A stretch of DNA of 64,000 nucleotides from Agrypnia vestita (GCA_016648135.1 JADDOH010003976.1:1-64000), one strand, 5' to 3'; shown: positions 8,946 through 20,075, numbered from the stretch's first letter. The notes: generated by a model from the letters alone, not told the origin. Numbers and translations are program-made.

Positions 8946-10224
8946 GGTCCTTACATATGAAATTGGCGTTTAGTATGGGAGGAACATAAAGCCGTTTTTT
9001 TTTTATTATAATATATTTATTTAATCAAAGTATGTACCATTGCTATCTATGCACTTTTGCCATCTCATAGGTAGTTCATCGATCCCTTTACTAAAAAAAC
9101 CATTCGGACGGGAATCAATAAAATCTTTGAAGGCGGTTTGGACTGCCCCATCGGAGTTGAATTTTTTCCTTTGCAAGAAGTTATCCAAATTTCGAAAAAA
9201 ATTGTAATCTGTTGGGGCAAGGTCCGGAGAGTACGGTGGATGTCTTAGACATTCCAATTGAAGCTCCTCTAATTTGGTAGCCGTCTGTTGTGCAGTGTGT
9301 GGTCTAGCGTTATCATGAAGCAGCAGTGGCCTAGAGCGATTAACCAGCCTCGGTTGTTTAGCAGCTAGCTTTTCCATCATGGTTTTCAGTTGCTGACAAT
9401 AGACATCTGCCGTAATCGTCTGGCCAGATTTAAGAAAGCTGTAGTGAACGACACCAGCACTAGTCCACCAAACGCTCACAAGTAACTTTTTTGGAGTCAA
9501 TTTTCGCTTGGGGCATGGTTTGGCTGGTTCGGCAGGGTTCAGCCATTGCGATGAGCGCTTCCGATTATCGTACAGGATCCACTTTTCATCACAGGTAATG
9601 ATTCGATTTAAAATCCCTTCATTATTGTGCCGGTTGAGTAATGCAACGCAGCAGTCAACGCGCGTTTGTTGATTTGCTTCACTCACTTCGTGAGGTACCC
9701 ACCTTTCAAGCTTTTTCACCTTACCAATTTGCTTCAAGTGGATTAAAACAGTTTTATCACTAACACCGCAGCCTGCAGCTAACTCGGATGTGGTTTGCGA
9801 TGGATCCGCTTCCACAATAGCCTTCAATTCTTCATTATCAACTTTGGTCTCCGGCCGTCCACGGGGCTTGTTCTGCAGGTCGAAATTTCCAGAACGAAAA
9901 CGTTGGAACCAAAAACGCACTGTGTTTTCTTTTGCGGCACCGTCGCCATACACATCATTAATCCTTCGAGCCGTTTCTGCAGCACTGGTGCCACGGTGGA
10001 ACTCGTACTCGTAAATAACGCGATATTTCAAGTTTTTCATTTTGTAAACTTAGTGACGCAAAGAAAAAACAATTGAGGAAAAAACAAATGAATTATAATT
10101 TTCAAAACACAAATACATGAGTAAATAGCTGTATAAATTTGGATTTGGAATTCCTAACCAAAGAGAAGATATTTGAGATCAAATTTGCCAGTACGGCAAA
10201 ACTCCAATTTCATACGTAAGGACC
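8946..10224 (-). mobile_element. Complete mariner element
   Basis: The 1279-bp element begins GGTCCTTACATATGAAATTG and its right end mirrors this (CAATTTCATACGTAAGGACC). TA duplications flank it at 8944-8945 and 10225-10226. The length matches full mariners (about 1.3 kb). The transposase gene is intact, so this is the only potentially autonomous element in the window. The two ends differ at a few positions, which may lower activity. Confidence 0.97.
9021..10040 (-). CDS. Mariner transposase, intact
   Basis: This 339-codon protein cuts and pastes its own element by binding the terminal inverted repeats in the nucleus and catalysing strand cleavage and transfer at TA. An N-terminal paired HTH region (about residues 1-110) includes the linker motif GRP (61-63). 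WVPHE stands at 114-118. The catalytic triad is D151 (TCDEKW), D243 (HDNARPH) and D278 (LAPTDY), with 34 residues between the last two: the DD34D signature. PPYSPDLAP precedes the third aspartate. The start codon at 10040 is preceded by a normal-length 5' leader inside the element, and the end (RWQKCIDSNGTYFD) is the normal C-terminus. There are no stops or frameshifts. It resembles the cecropia/mori group of moth mariners. Activity cannot be judged from sequence alone. Confidence 0.97.
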   Translation of the reverse strand: MKNLKYRVIYEYEFHRGTSAAETARRINDVYGDGAAKENTVRFWFQRFRSGNFDLQNKPRGRPETKVDNEELKAIVEADPSQTTSELAAGCGVSDKTVLIHLKQIGKVKKLERWVPHEVSEANQQTRVDCCVALLNRHNNEGILNRIITCDEKWILYDNRKRSSQWLNPAEPAKPCPKRKLTPKKLLVSVWWTSAGVVHYSFLKSGQTITADVYCQQLKTMMEKLAAKQPRLVNRSRPLLLHDNARPHTAQQTATKLEELQLECLRHPPYSPDLAPTDYNFFRNLDNFLQRKKFNSDGAVQTAFKDFIDSRPNGFFSKGIDELPMRWQKCIDSNGTYFD

Positions 10225-10428
10225 TAATATGTAGCCCAAGTATTCAGACCACTCGAATACAATTTGTATTTAACAAGTCCTATTTATCTTTTAGCGCCAA
10301 GCGGTTTCAGAATAACCGTTCCGTTATCGGAGCAGTACTAAACGATAATGCGAATGAATCGGCGTTAAAAGATAAAACAATGGTGGATAAATGCTAACTT
10401 TATTCTGGTCAAATATTATATTTTTAAA

Positions 10429-11010
10429 ACCAAATTAATTAATCAATTAGAAAGACATACAGAAAAATCTAATTCACGAAAAAATATTAGGTTACCACTG
10501 GGATTCGAACCCAGGTCACCTCCTTTCCTAGGCCGGTGCTCTGACCACTAAGCTACAAGTAACCCTCTATGTTTCCGTGAATATATCGGCCTTATATGTA
10601 GTTCTTATTTTTATTAATTGATTAATTTTTATTTTTGTCCATAGAGCGATCCACTTTTTTGATACGGTAGTTCAAATTACTTTGCAATACCACCGCTAGA
10701 TGGACGCCAGAATTAATCGAATAATTTATTTTATTTGGACATACATTTATTCCATGTACGTAGGGCTCGAGATTTCCGTAAATGCGACAATGTCCGATTT
10801 GTGAATACCGTGACATTATATTCTACGCATATTTGTGGCGACGGTACGGAATGTTCCCAGTAGTAACCTAATATTTTTTCGTCAATTAGATTTTTCCGTA
10901 TGCCTTTCTAATTTATTGATTAATTTGGTTTTAAATATTTCACAGAACTTTGTTCTGAAAAATTACAACTTCACAAATATGAATGTGTTCTTGAATACAT
11001 ATTATATTTT
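10429..11010. mobile_element. Inverted pair of tRNA-derived SINE-like copies
   Basis: Two copies face each other. The left copy is on the minus strand: tRNA-like head at 10491-10563, tail down to 10429. The right copy is on the plus strand: truncated head from about 10848 (CCCAGTAGTAACC), tail with TTTTTTCGTCAATTAG and CTAATTTATTGATTAA, then CACAGAACTTTGTTCTGA. The tail matches repeats at 51440 and 59040-59110. No coding sequence. Confidence 0.65.
10491..10563 (-). repeat. tRNA-like SINE head (not a functional tRNA)
   Basis: On the minus strand the acceptor arms GGTTACT/GGTAACC pair, and the T arm CTGGG-TTCGAAT-CCCAG is perfect. A-box-like TAGCTTAGTGGTC and B-box GGTTCGAATCC are present. The anticodon stem does not pair properly and there are extra bases between the acceptor and D arms. 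Its tail is shared with other repeats, so a SINE head is preferred over a tRNA gene. Confidence 0.6.
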
Positions 11011-11244
11011 TACCTTGTCACAAAGTTATTGCTTCTACTACGAAAAATATATATTAATATAATTTACGTACACGCGCGTTTGGCAACCATTATAAAATAA
11101 TATTTACGATTTCCTACTAGATCCTAACAAAATCCACGAAAGCGAGGCCGACAATCCATTATCATTCTGGCTTCCGTATTGTGTCGTTCTAGGGAACCTG
11201 CGATCCAGGAATCCCGGCAGCCGATATTGCTTGACCACTATAAC

Positions 11245-11682
11245 TCGGCGTGCGGCGACTGCGGGAACTAAAACCTGCCCCGCCCGCACCCGGCGGTAAC
11301 CCCTCGCCCTGCCATTCAGTTCAATCTCGTATTTGCTCGGGAGCTGTGACATCTTGATTACCGATATACACTGAATTATTATGTCCAAAACATCCTTAAC
11401 AGTCCGGGATGGTGCAAGAACAATTGCCAATGAAGTATTTAAGTTTTGCGAAGCTGAAAAAGCGAATAATCGACCGATATTACCGTCTGACAGTTTGACA
11501 GATAGAACGGCCGCCATTACGGCTCGGTTTCTTTAGGGCTGCCCGACCAAATTTCTGTTAAAGGCTACGACACCGGTCACCGGACATTCTGTACATTATG
11601 CATTGCGTAATAAATGTACACCCTGGCGACTTCTGTTACGCGACAGGGACGCCCTCCCTCGGACGCCAATTTATAGTGGTCG
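11245..11682 (+). mobile_element. Tc1/mariner-like DNA transposon derivative (N family), copy 1
   Basis: Shares start (GGCGTGCGGCGACT) and end (ACGCCAATTTATA) with the shorter copy at 36366-36728, which has clean inverted ends and TA flanks. This copy is longer and keeps the transposase N-terminal fragment at 11381-11536 in fuller form. Its left terminus is damaged. Confidence 0.55.
11381..11536 (+). pseudogene. N-terminal transposase-like fragment (51 codons)
   Basis: A short frame begins MSKTSLTVRDGARTIANEVF and continues FKFCEAEKANNRPILP to a stop. The pattern (RDGAR..IA..VF.F.EAEK......P....DR.A..T) resembles the N-terminal DNA-binding segment of insect DDE transposase-like proteins as I recall them; this is family memory, not a search. 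No catalytic region follows. The paralogue at 36475-36618 lacks ten residues (VFKFCEAEKA) without losing frame. It is probably a non-functional leftover carried by the element. Confidence 0.4.
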
Positions 11683-11699
11683 CATTCTAGCGAGAACAA

Positions 11700-12130
11700 G
11701 TGGGAACCGCTCTCTCAAAGTCAAGTCTGGAATCTGTCGAGATTTGTGCGATTGGAGTGTTCGGTTCCATGGGCGCTCGCGGAGGACGCCTCAACACGGA
11801 ACTAGGCCACGGCTTTCTTGGCTTCCGCGCGTCGCCACAAATACGCGTAGAATGTAATGTCTCGGTACTCAGAAAACGGACTTTGTCGCATTTACTGAAT
11901 CCTCGGCTACTACGTATAGGGCTTTTCATATAAGCTTGCAATTGAGTTAGTGTGGGTACAGTACGTAATACGCGCATTGTTTCTTGGTCTTCTGCCTTAT
12001 GGTCTTGCCTAGAATATCCGCTTAAGCACTCTATCTGCCGGCATCGCAAGATGTGTCCCAGCTACCGTAACTGTGATTTCTCGATAAACGTCAGTAAGGG
12101 TTCTACTACGAGACATTATCTTATTTGAGT
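11700..12130. other. Unassigned GC-richer stretch
   Basis: Overlapping open frames on both strands (for example 11687-12049 minus, 120 codons) have no recognised motif. It could be a host exon or a decayed element; I cannot decide. Confidence 0.3.
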
Positions 12131-12565
12131 ATGTGTTTCTTATTTATGTGTTTCTGTCTCTTCTCGTAGAATAACGACGCATGTGATTTTTCTCAATGTA
12201 AAGTATGTATTTCTTATTTAAGTGATTCTGTCTCTTCTCATAGAATAACGACGCATGTGATTTTTCTCAAGTTTGCAGGAGAGCAGTTTGAAGTTTTACT
12301 TACATAAAGACGCTTTATGTCATAGCTCGATAACTACAAAAGATTTTCCTTCGAAACTTGGGTTAGTTATTTAAAGTTGTTACCTTTCAAACCTCAAATA
12401 CAGTCAGCGCAGTACAACGACGTTTTTACACATGCTGCACTGTTCTACGATCGCAAATCAGAACCGTCGTTGTACCGACGGCTAAATTAATGAGAAAAAA
12501 CACACTTTTTATATACCATTAGATGGCTTCTTTTTTTCACTTTTTAACGATCCAAAAAAGTCAAT
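12131..12565 (+). mobile_element. MITE-like repeat V, copy 1, with tandem-duplicated left end
   Basis: Matches 45881-46218 (opposite orientation) and 47918-48213 (same orientation). The left terminal block, GTAGAATAACGACGCATGTG followed by ATTTTTCTCAA, appears twice about 76 bp apart (12131-12206 and 12207-12270). The body contains GTACAACGACG and TCAGAACCGTCGTTGTAC. No coding sequence. Confidence 0.65.
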
Positions 12566-13088
12566 AGTAGAGATCCCATCTCGGCGGCCTGTAGCCTTGA
12601 GCGGGTTCTTTCGGTCAAGATCCAGCGCTCGTGGACGTACACTAGGGTTGGCCTGAAGACCGACTGCAGAATCTAAAAATGAGTTTCAGAATCAAGTTCT
12701 TAAAATATGTATCGCCTGTCAAAACTGGCGCCGGAAATAATTGTTTCATCCTGGAGCGCGCGGACCTCCTCGGCCGAGTTATGATATCAACATTGAAATC
12801 GGTGCCAAGTTCGCCACTACTGATACAATAATACATTATTTTTGTTACATTCAAACGCGTCCAAATAGCATAAAGTAAGTTTATTTCGACAACACCTCGT
12901 AAACTCGTCGTGCGTAGCCAAATAGAACGGACCACGATAAGATCGAGGAAACGATGTTTTTTGCTTATGAAAATGGTAAGGTATAACAGAAAATTTTAAC
13001 AATTTTCAAGCACAATCAGATTCTCTTTGAGATTAGGCGCGTAGAATCTAGAAGTATAGGTCTTTCCATTTAAGAAATACAATCGAAT
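12566..13088. other. Unassigned stretch
   Basis: No recognised gene or terminus. The frames at 12642-13002 (minus) show no domain I know. Confidence 0.3.
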
Positions 13089-13702
13089 AAGGCCCGGTTG
13101 CGCCATCTAAAGTAAAGGTAAAAAAGTTACTCGAGTAACTTTTTTTACTAAGACGGGTTGCGCCATCGATGGTAAAAAATATTTTACTCGCCGAAGTACA
13201 TACATGGGTAACTTTTTTTTACTCTCCAATATTGGTGCGTAAAGGTAAAAACGCTGGTAAAAAATGGCCGTCCTGTCACAGCTGATTTGAAAATGTGACA
13301 TTTATCCATATAGATACTTGCCATTCGAATTTTGTCGCTGTCGTTGTTATTGAAATTTGTGAATATTAAAATGAATCTTTTAATTTCGCGTTATTTTAGC
13401 GATGGTTTGACGTTTGTTTGGTTTGTTTCATAGAATATAGTGGTTTGTTTGAACAGGTTTTGAACCGCAAAAGTTCGTATTGCCAATGGTAAAGAACTGA
13501 AATAAATCAAATTCCATAGCCAAATAGGGTATTTGAGGTTTATTCCGCTTGGCACCCTATTAGCCTTATTATTGGTTTGACAGTGGTAAAAAAGACGTTT
13601 GCGCAACCCGAAATGGAGTTTACTCTCAGCTGATGGTAAAAAAAGTTACTCGGGTTAATTTTACTCGAGTAAAATTTACTTCAGATGACGCAACCGGGCC
13701 TT
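13089..13702. mobile_element. MITE with AAGGCCCGGTTGCG terminal inverted repeats
   Basis: The 614-bp unit has 20-bp terminal inverted repeats with one mismatch (AAGGCCCGGTTGCGCCATCT and its mirror). Subterminal GTTACTCGAGTAAC-like palindromes occur on both sides. No clear target duplication and no recognised coding sequence, so the superfamily is undecided. Confidence 0.7.
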
Positions 13703-14108
13703 GTGTGTGTAAGGCGTGCGTACGACGCACATTATTTAGTTGTGTATAGATTGTAATTGTCGGCTGACAACAAAACAATGTCACCCGATAACGACACCGT
13801 TGAATGCAGTGCAAATTAACAGAGGAAAGGACAACAGGGCAGTTAGCAGTCGAGCTTTATGTTTTCAGCGCCACAATTACGCCTGAGGAGGTCGCGCCGG
13901 CCATTAACACACACCTAACACTGCGGCAGACCTTACAACGCCCTCGATTATTTACAACAGCTATGAGACGTCGACAATCAACATACTTGTAATGGTATGT
14001 TGCTTTGTTAACCGTGCAACGGGAAACGCAACGACAGATACTGCAATGGAAATGTCCCTGAAATCGGAAGGGATCGCAAAAATACAGCCCGCTTACACAC
14101 ATCACGAC
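13703..14108. other. Unassigned stretch
   Basis: No recognised gene. A small overlapping frame pair at 13804-14120 has no known motif. Confidence 0.3.
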
Positions 14109-14565
14109 TAGGGAATGCAATCCCGAGTCGGAATTGCCGTTTAGGAATCCCTGAGATTAGAATTTCCAATCCCGCGGGATCTCGAAATCTTTTTTGTTTA
14201 TAGAGCTGACTAGTAATTAACGCCTTGTATTTTTATATCAGCATTTTTAATAAAATGCTTATGTAGGCGTTTTTCCAAGCATCAATCAGTCAATGCAGTA
14301 GAGTAAAAACTACAAATTAATAGTAGTTTTTATTACTATGTTAGGTTGATAAAATACAGCAAATATTATTGAAAGCCATTTTCATTATTTATGTGACATG
14401 AACATAAGTTTTAACTACTTACTAAAAGCTCTATAGACATATATAATTAAACGCACAAAACATAAAAAATGCCGATCAATCCCGATAATCTCGTCCGATT
14501 TTTCGGTTCGGGATTGATCTCGTAAAATGCCTCGAGATCTCGCGGGATCGGGATTGCATTCCCTA
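14109..14565. mobile_element. hAT non-autonomous element, AATCCCGA family, copy 1
   Basis: The 457-bp element has TAGGGAATGCAATCCCGA ends and a perfect 8-bp duplication ATCACGAC (14101-14108 and 14566-14573). Subterminal AATCCCG and GAGATCTCG motifs repeat inside both ends. It is inverted relative to the copy at 26924-27390. No coding sequence. Confidence 0.92.
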
Positions 14566-15388
14566 ATCACGACAGATCGACATCTGACAAAGGTGACGAC
14601 GGTCTTCCGAGCCAACCCGACCGTCGAACAGGGTTCGAAAGGTAAACTGTAAAAAAAGGTAAAAAGGTAAAGGCAGTTGTCGTGGAATCCACGTTTCGAG
14701 AGATTATTTACATTAATTAAGAATTTGTGTCGGATTAGATATGGTCCAAGTAGAGAGGAGTCCACCAAAATTCGCAGGACACTAGAAAAACACACATTTC
14801 AGATTAATTCTCTCTACTCAATCTTCTCGACTATATTTATTTAACGTTATTTAACATTTCGCCTTGGAGTTCTTTTAAAATTATAACTTCCATGCATCGT
14901 AAATGAGTGACTGGCACTAGTATAGTAAACGTTGTATAAAAAAGAGTAATTTTAGCGTCCTCTATTAGTGTTATAGATTATAGAGTACGCCTACGTGATT
15001 TAGAGTACAATACGCTATTTTAGAGTACGGTTCGCAACCCTATATGTTACCGTACATTCTAAACCTGAACTGGAGAGCTGAACAGTTCCAGAGAAGTGCG
15101 CAAGGATCAGCTTCTAAGTCTTCTCAAAACACCTCACCGACGACGTCTGAGCGAACGGACGACCTCGAATGCAGGAAAAACGTTTCTATCACTAGGCGAG
15201 ATACAAATGAATGGTCTCCCGTTCAGTGTGAGGCGACACACGCGACTGACGATGCCAAAAAAACATATCCATTGTTTATGTTACATCAGAGGTGTTAAAA
15301 ATAATCCACGAGGAATATTAATATCCGCACAGATGTATTTCCGCTCCGTGGGAACACCGTCCTTCCTGAACGCTCGTACCGGTCGAAT
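14566..15388. other. Unassigned stretch
   Basis: Overlapping frames at 15044-15478 on both strands show no recognised domain. No repeat ends apart from the hAT boundary on each side. Confidence 0.3.
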
Positions 15389-16221
15389 TAGTGATGGGTC
15401 CGCTCTGTACTCACTACTACAATGTAGTACTACACTACATTGAAGTGCACACTTCGCACATTTTGGTGTGTAGTGCACACTACAAACACCAAAGTTATTG
15501 AAAGTATAAACTTCAAATAGTACACTTCATTTCAAAGCGAACACTACAAAGTACATACACTTCAAAGTTATCGAAAGTATGAGAAACACATTTTAAATAG
15601 TGTATTTTTTACGTGAAATTTTTGGAAAGTTGATGTAGATATATGAAGAATTTTCTGGAATCTGTAACAATCCCCCCTCCCCATGGTTTGAAAAATTTTG
15701 GGAGTTATGAAAATTTTTTTGGGAAGTTGATGTAGCTAAACGGAGAAATCTTTGGAAACTGTAACAACCCCCCCCCCCATGGTTTGAAAATTTTTTGGAA
15801 TCGAACGAACAAATCTGTCTGGCGACCTTTTTTTGTAGGTCGCCAAATGTTACTTTGGAGAAAATATCGTCATTTATTTAAATATTTTTGTCGTTGACCT
15901 TTTTTTTTTTTTTTTAGCTCGCTAAATTTTTATTTGGGAAAAAAATACTTCATTTCATTCAAAAATCAATTTACTTCATTTCATTACTTCACTTCATTAT
16001 TATTACAATTACTTCATTACATTACTTCACTTCATTAATACTACAATTACTTCATTTCATTACTTCACTTCATTAATACTACAATTACTTCATTACTTCA
16101 CTTCATTTACTTCACTTCATTTCGTAGTACTACAATTGTAGTGTACACTTTGTAGTCTTCAAACTGGTGAACGTGTGTGTGTTGTAGTCTTCATTTTGAA
16201 ATGAAGTTTTTCCCTTCGCTA
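15389..16221 (-). mobile_element. hAT non-autonomous element, GTAGT/GAAGT-rich family, copy 2
   Basis: The 833-bp element begins TAGTGATGGGTCCGCTCTGT and ends CCCTTCGCTA. A perfect 8-bp duplication GGTCGAAT flanks it (15381-15388 and 16222-16229). The interior is mostly ACTTCATT/CTACAATT simple repeat plus C-rich and T-rich runs. It is inverted relative to copy 1 at the window start. No coding capacity. Confidence 0.92.
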
Positions 16222-16849
16222 GGTCGAATGGGTCATGCAGTCGGCATAGACACAATGGAAATAGATCGAACGCGGATGAACCGACCGGTTAATGTTGAGA
16301 TGAGTATGAAAAGATAGTCGGGCGGGAAAAGAGAGTGGAAGAGGACTTTGAATATAGAAAATCAACGATGAAGGAAATATTCAAATCACACATTTCATCT
16401 ACACACTACACAATATAGATAATCCGATTCATCTACGCATAAAATTATGAAAACCATGAACAAAAATTCTAGTTGAAATTTGTGCAAGGTTTGATCGGAC
16501 GGTATAGCAATATTTGGCGAATATGGTAAATGCATGGACATCGCCATTTTTTGTGAAAACCTTCCCCGCCCGAGCGGTGAAATTACGCGAAATATACGCC
16601 GCGCGTTCCGCCGCCGGTTTCACCTCGACAGGAGTTGCGAAGACCGCTAATCGATTCAAAATCCGCTGCTCTCGGTCGAGGGTCGAGACCCCCGGACGCC
16701 GACATCCCCAGGCAGCGCGAGATTTCAGCGTGGAGATAATTTTGTATATTTTATTCTCTAAAATTGCGGCAGCCGGTTGCTTTCTGCAACTGTGAAAATC
16801 GTACTAGAATACCGCAGAGTAAAGAGATATTTACTTTACTTCATTTAGG
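16222..16849. other. Unassigned stretch
   Basis: GC-richer at 16550-16720, with open frames on both strands but no recognised motif. It could be host sequence. Confidence 0.3.
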
Positions 16850-16945
16850 TTGAGTGTAAAATAATATAATTTAGAAAGATAATAGGGATAAGGATAATAA
16901 TAAGGATAAAGATAATAATAAGGATAAAGAAAGATAAGGAAAACA
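16850..16945. repeat. Imperfect GATAAGGATAATAA tandem array
   Basis: Purine-rich low-complexity sequence made of GATAAGGATAA-like units, with three to four recognisable repeats. Confidence 0.7.
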
Positions 16946-17160
16946 ATATAATGTAGAAACATACTTTACTTTATTTTTTATGTCTGATCTTAATCATACG
17001 TAAATCAATAACCATTATCGTACCATGAAAACTGTGCTAACTAGGCATTTTCCCGGACCAGGGCTTAGCATGGTCTCGGCGCTAGACCAAACAAACGCAA
17101 AATATTGTTTACTTAAATAAATAAAAATGACTTTGTTATACACCACTTATATTTATTAAA

Positions 17161-17206
17161 AATCCAACCAGGTTTCGCTACTACCGTAGCTTCTTCAGCG
17201 ATCTTA
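17161..17206 (-). ncRNA. Hammerhead-ribozyme-like motif (HHR-3)
   Basis: On the minus strand: core CTGAAGA, stem II GCTAC/GTAGC around GGTA, core GAAA, then ACCTGGT (near-palindrome) and U at the cleavage position. Stem I pairs GATC with GGAT after one mismatch. Followed by a tail with AATAAATATAAG and TAACAAAG like the other copies. Stem II differs in sequence from the other motifs while pairing is kept. Confidence 0.6.
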
Positions 17207-17342
17207 ACTGTCTAAACATACAAAAGTTATGCGCTTATATACTAGTGTGAAAGGTGGAAGGACGGAGTGCCAATAGTGGGGGTAGGGGGTGGGATTATAC
17301 AGGGAATATTATTATTAAGAGGGAACATATTTAAGAGTGGAC

Positions 17343-17460
17343 TATAAGACATATTGTTTATTTGATTTTAAATTAAATTCGAGGCTTAATCTGCGACTTA
17401 ATATAAGACATATTGTTTATTTGATTTTAAATTAAATTCGAGGCTTAATCTGCGCAGAAA
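17343..17460 (+). repeat. 59-bp tandem duplication
   Basis: Two near-identical head-to-tail units of 59 bp, each starting TATAAGACATATTGTTTATT. Probably a recent local duplication. Confidence 0.85.
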
Positions 17461-17857
17461 ATGTAATTATTCTTCAGGAGGCAAAAAAACTAGACTTCGG
17501 TTACCGCTAGTTTTTATTCTGGACGTCATTACGGAGCCATACAATATTCTACACATTTTGGGCAATTTCAATGTAAATAAAACGATTGATTGAAAATTGT
17601 TTAAAACCACGGAGTATAAAATTATACAGAGATCAACTAAACCGCTTCTTTAAACGAGGGGACTGAGACACAGCGGAAAAATGTTCCCCCTCGCGCATAT
17701 AACACGTTGACTGCCGAATGATTTTTGCAAATTCTGCATATTAATTCTCCAGTCAAAGTATTTGTTCTTCCATGATTAAATCCCTTAGTAAACACGATTT
17801 TTATGTGTTTTATTTCATTTTAAATTTCTATACCTCTGAAAAAAAACGCGTTATATT
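17461..17857. other. Unassigned stretch
   Basis: AT-rich. The part at 17795-17848 resembles in direct orientation the sequence just beyond the transposase pseudogene (18530-18578), possibly the 3' tail of a second, lost copy. Confidence 0.3.
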
Positions 17858-18520
17858 TACAATAAACACTTTTGGTTAAATGGCTATCTCAATAAAACAG
17901 AATTGCCGCTTTTGGAGCGATGATAATCCACAAGCCATTGTCGAAACACCATTACCCATTACATCCAGAAAACTCACCGTTCGGTGCGCTTTATGGGTCG
18001 GTGGAATCATTGGTCCATATGTCTTCAAAAATGATAATGGTCGGAACGTTACAGTCAACGGTGAGCGGTACAGAGGCACAATTACTAACTTTTTCGTGCC
18101 TCAATCGGAAGGCATGTCGCAGACGTGTGGTTTCGGCAGGACGGCGCCGCATGCCCACAGCTCGCGACACAATTAATTTACCGAAAGAAACATTTGACGA
18201 ACTATTAATTTCACAAATGGACCTGTTAACTGGCCACCTCGTTCGTGCGATTTAACGCCATTGGATTATTTTCTCTGGGGATATGTAAAGTCTCACGTCC
18301 ACGCCAATAAACCAGAAACAATCGGGCACTTGGAAGCCAACATTCGAGGCATTATTGCCCGAAAAACAGCCTGGTTTACTGCGAAGAGTGTGTGAAAATT
18401 GGACTTCTAGATTACGTAATGTATGCGCCACTCACAGCGGCCAAATGCGGCGAAATCATATTTAAATATCAATGCCATAAAATTATCTGTCAAGTAAAGC
18501 CAATTTCATGGATATTAAAA
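17858..18520 (+). pseudogene. Tc1/mariner-superfamily transposase, 5'-truncated and frameshifted
   Basis: The remnant begins at HFWLNGYLNK and contains RFWSDDNPQAIVETP, then VRCALWVGGIIGPYVFKND, then a damaged second-aspartate region (QDGAA). After frameshifts follow NGPVNWPPRSCDLTPLDYFL and WGYVKSHVHANKPETIGHLE. These are hallmarks of the insect DDE transposases ending in LTPLDYFLWGYVKS. The HTH region and first catalytic aspartate are missing, and several stops lie downstream. The product is certainly non-functional. No flanking inverted repeats were found. Confidence 0.88.
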
Positions 18521-18592
18521 TCATTTTTCTGTGTTATATTTCAATTCAAAGTTCTCCGCCTCTAAAAAAAACAACATAAATAATATTATATA

Positions 18593-19115
18593 TTGTAGCG
18601 AGTAAATAAGCGTAAAAAACAAACAAGTCGTCACCTCTAAAACAGAGACAAGCGCAAAAGATGAAAATGAGCCAAGACGGGTCGGCCGTGAACCGAGAGA
18701 GAACTTTGCGGAGCGTCTCGATACTGAAACCACTCTAGAACACAACGCGACGAAGATGATGATGTTTGCCGATTGAAGCGAAGCGGCGCGGATAGAAAGT
18801 TACGGGTCGGGGAGGCATTCCGCTTAATGATATTCAAGTTTTGGATTTGCTAGTGCCGCGGGACCAGCGACACGGTGCGACTTTCTCTTCTGCGAGATCT
18901 GGACCGACTTACCGGCAGCTTCCAGTAACCTCGGCACAGCGTGCGGGGGTTATCTGTCTCTGCCTTACATGTGTGAGTCTTAGTATTGTCTGTCTTGCTC
19001 TTGTACTGTATCCATGTCCTTTGTAACCTGCGTGCATAAATCTTTGTATCTTATATATCTATACTACCATGTAACTGAATTGATTATACTAATAAAGATT
19101 TTATTTCTGCGAGAG
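18593..19115 (+). mobile_element. Possible solo LTR or LTR-like sequence
   Basis: Starts TGTAGCGAG like the block at 32475, and includes a polyadenylation-like AATAAAG followed by ATTTCTGCGAG, which also recurs in the 32475 copy. A TG start fits an LTR, but a CA end, matched target duplication and primer-binding site could not be fixed. Tentative. Confidence 0.25.
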
Positions 19116-19562
19116 AGGGTCAGTGATTGGGCTTTGCTTGCATCTCCCTGCTGGGCCACCCTATACACGGTCCAACATGGAGATAGCTATTACAGTAAAA
19201 AACTCAATCAGGCGGTCCTGGGAAAGTGGTGGGTACCCAATCACTGTATCTGCTTTATACGACGGCAAAAAACAAACATTAATTTATTCTAATTAATGTT
19301 TGTTTCTAATGTTAACTACACACACTGCTCGTGATTATGTCATTATGATAAACTTTGATAAACACGCATTAAAGTACAAATAATGCACGTATAATATGCA
19401 ATAATAATAAAAGTCCGTAGTCATTAAACATTTAATTGATAGTGACGCTATCCAAACAAGAGATTATACAAAATACGCCTCAAATCGTTTTAAATGACGA
19501 TCAAATTAATCAGAATCTATATCAAATACATAAGAAATACTTGAGGAATGTCATGATAACCA
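19116..19562. other. Unassigned stretch
   Basis: An inverted pair CAGTGATTGGG (19120) and CCCAATCACTG (19237-19247) encloses 105 bases. Otherwise AT-rich and unrecognised. Confidence 0.3.
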
Positions 19563-20075
19563 GGTTGGGCTAAATCCAAGTTCATGGTCCCATCGCACAT
19601 ATAATAAAAATGAGTATTACACTGTATTATTGAATGTGTTAATAACAGAATGAAAGATAATTTATGTTTAAATAATAAGTATTAAATAAGATATTACATT
19701 TTAAAGTTTCGTAAAATGTACCGTATATTTTGACATTTCATTTCATTTTTCTGATGAAAATTGTGTAAATCAAAGGCAATGTGTAACTTTACATGACAAG
19801 TTTACATTTTTTATAGACGAAAGACATATGAGGAATAGCTTTTTCTTTTATATATACCCCCTTCCATAGTTCTTAAAGTAATGAGTGACATTCAAAATGT
19901 ATGGTAAAATTTTCGAAACTTTTAAGTGTAATATCTTATTTAATACTTATTATTTAAGCGTTAATTATCTTTCATTTTGTAATCAGGACATTCAATTATA
20001 TAGTGAAATACTCATTTTCGTTGTATATACAACGGGACCATCATCTTGGATTATGCCCCAGATTGAACAACTGGT
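19563..20075. mobile_element. Large AT-rich foldback element
   Basis: The arms are inverted repeats over roughly 200 bp. Left arm landmarks are ATGGTCCC, AATGAGTATTACACT and TAAGTATTAAATAAGATATT. The right arm mirrors all of them in the same order. Ends are near GGTTGGGCTAAATCC and its mirror GGATTATGCCCC. No coding sequence. Confidence 0.75.

Noticed and set aside
10491..10563. A functional tRNA gene
   Set aside because: Acceptor and T arms pair, but the anticodon stem does not, extra bases lie between the arms, and the tail is shared with other repeats; a SINE head fits better.
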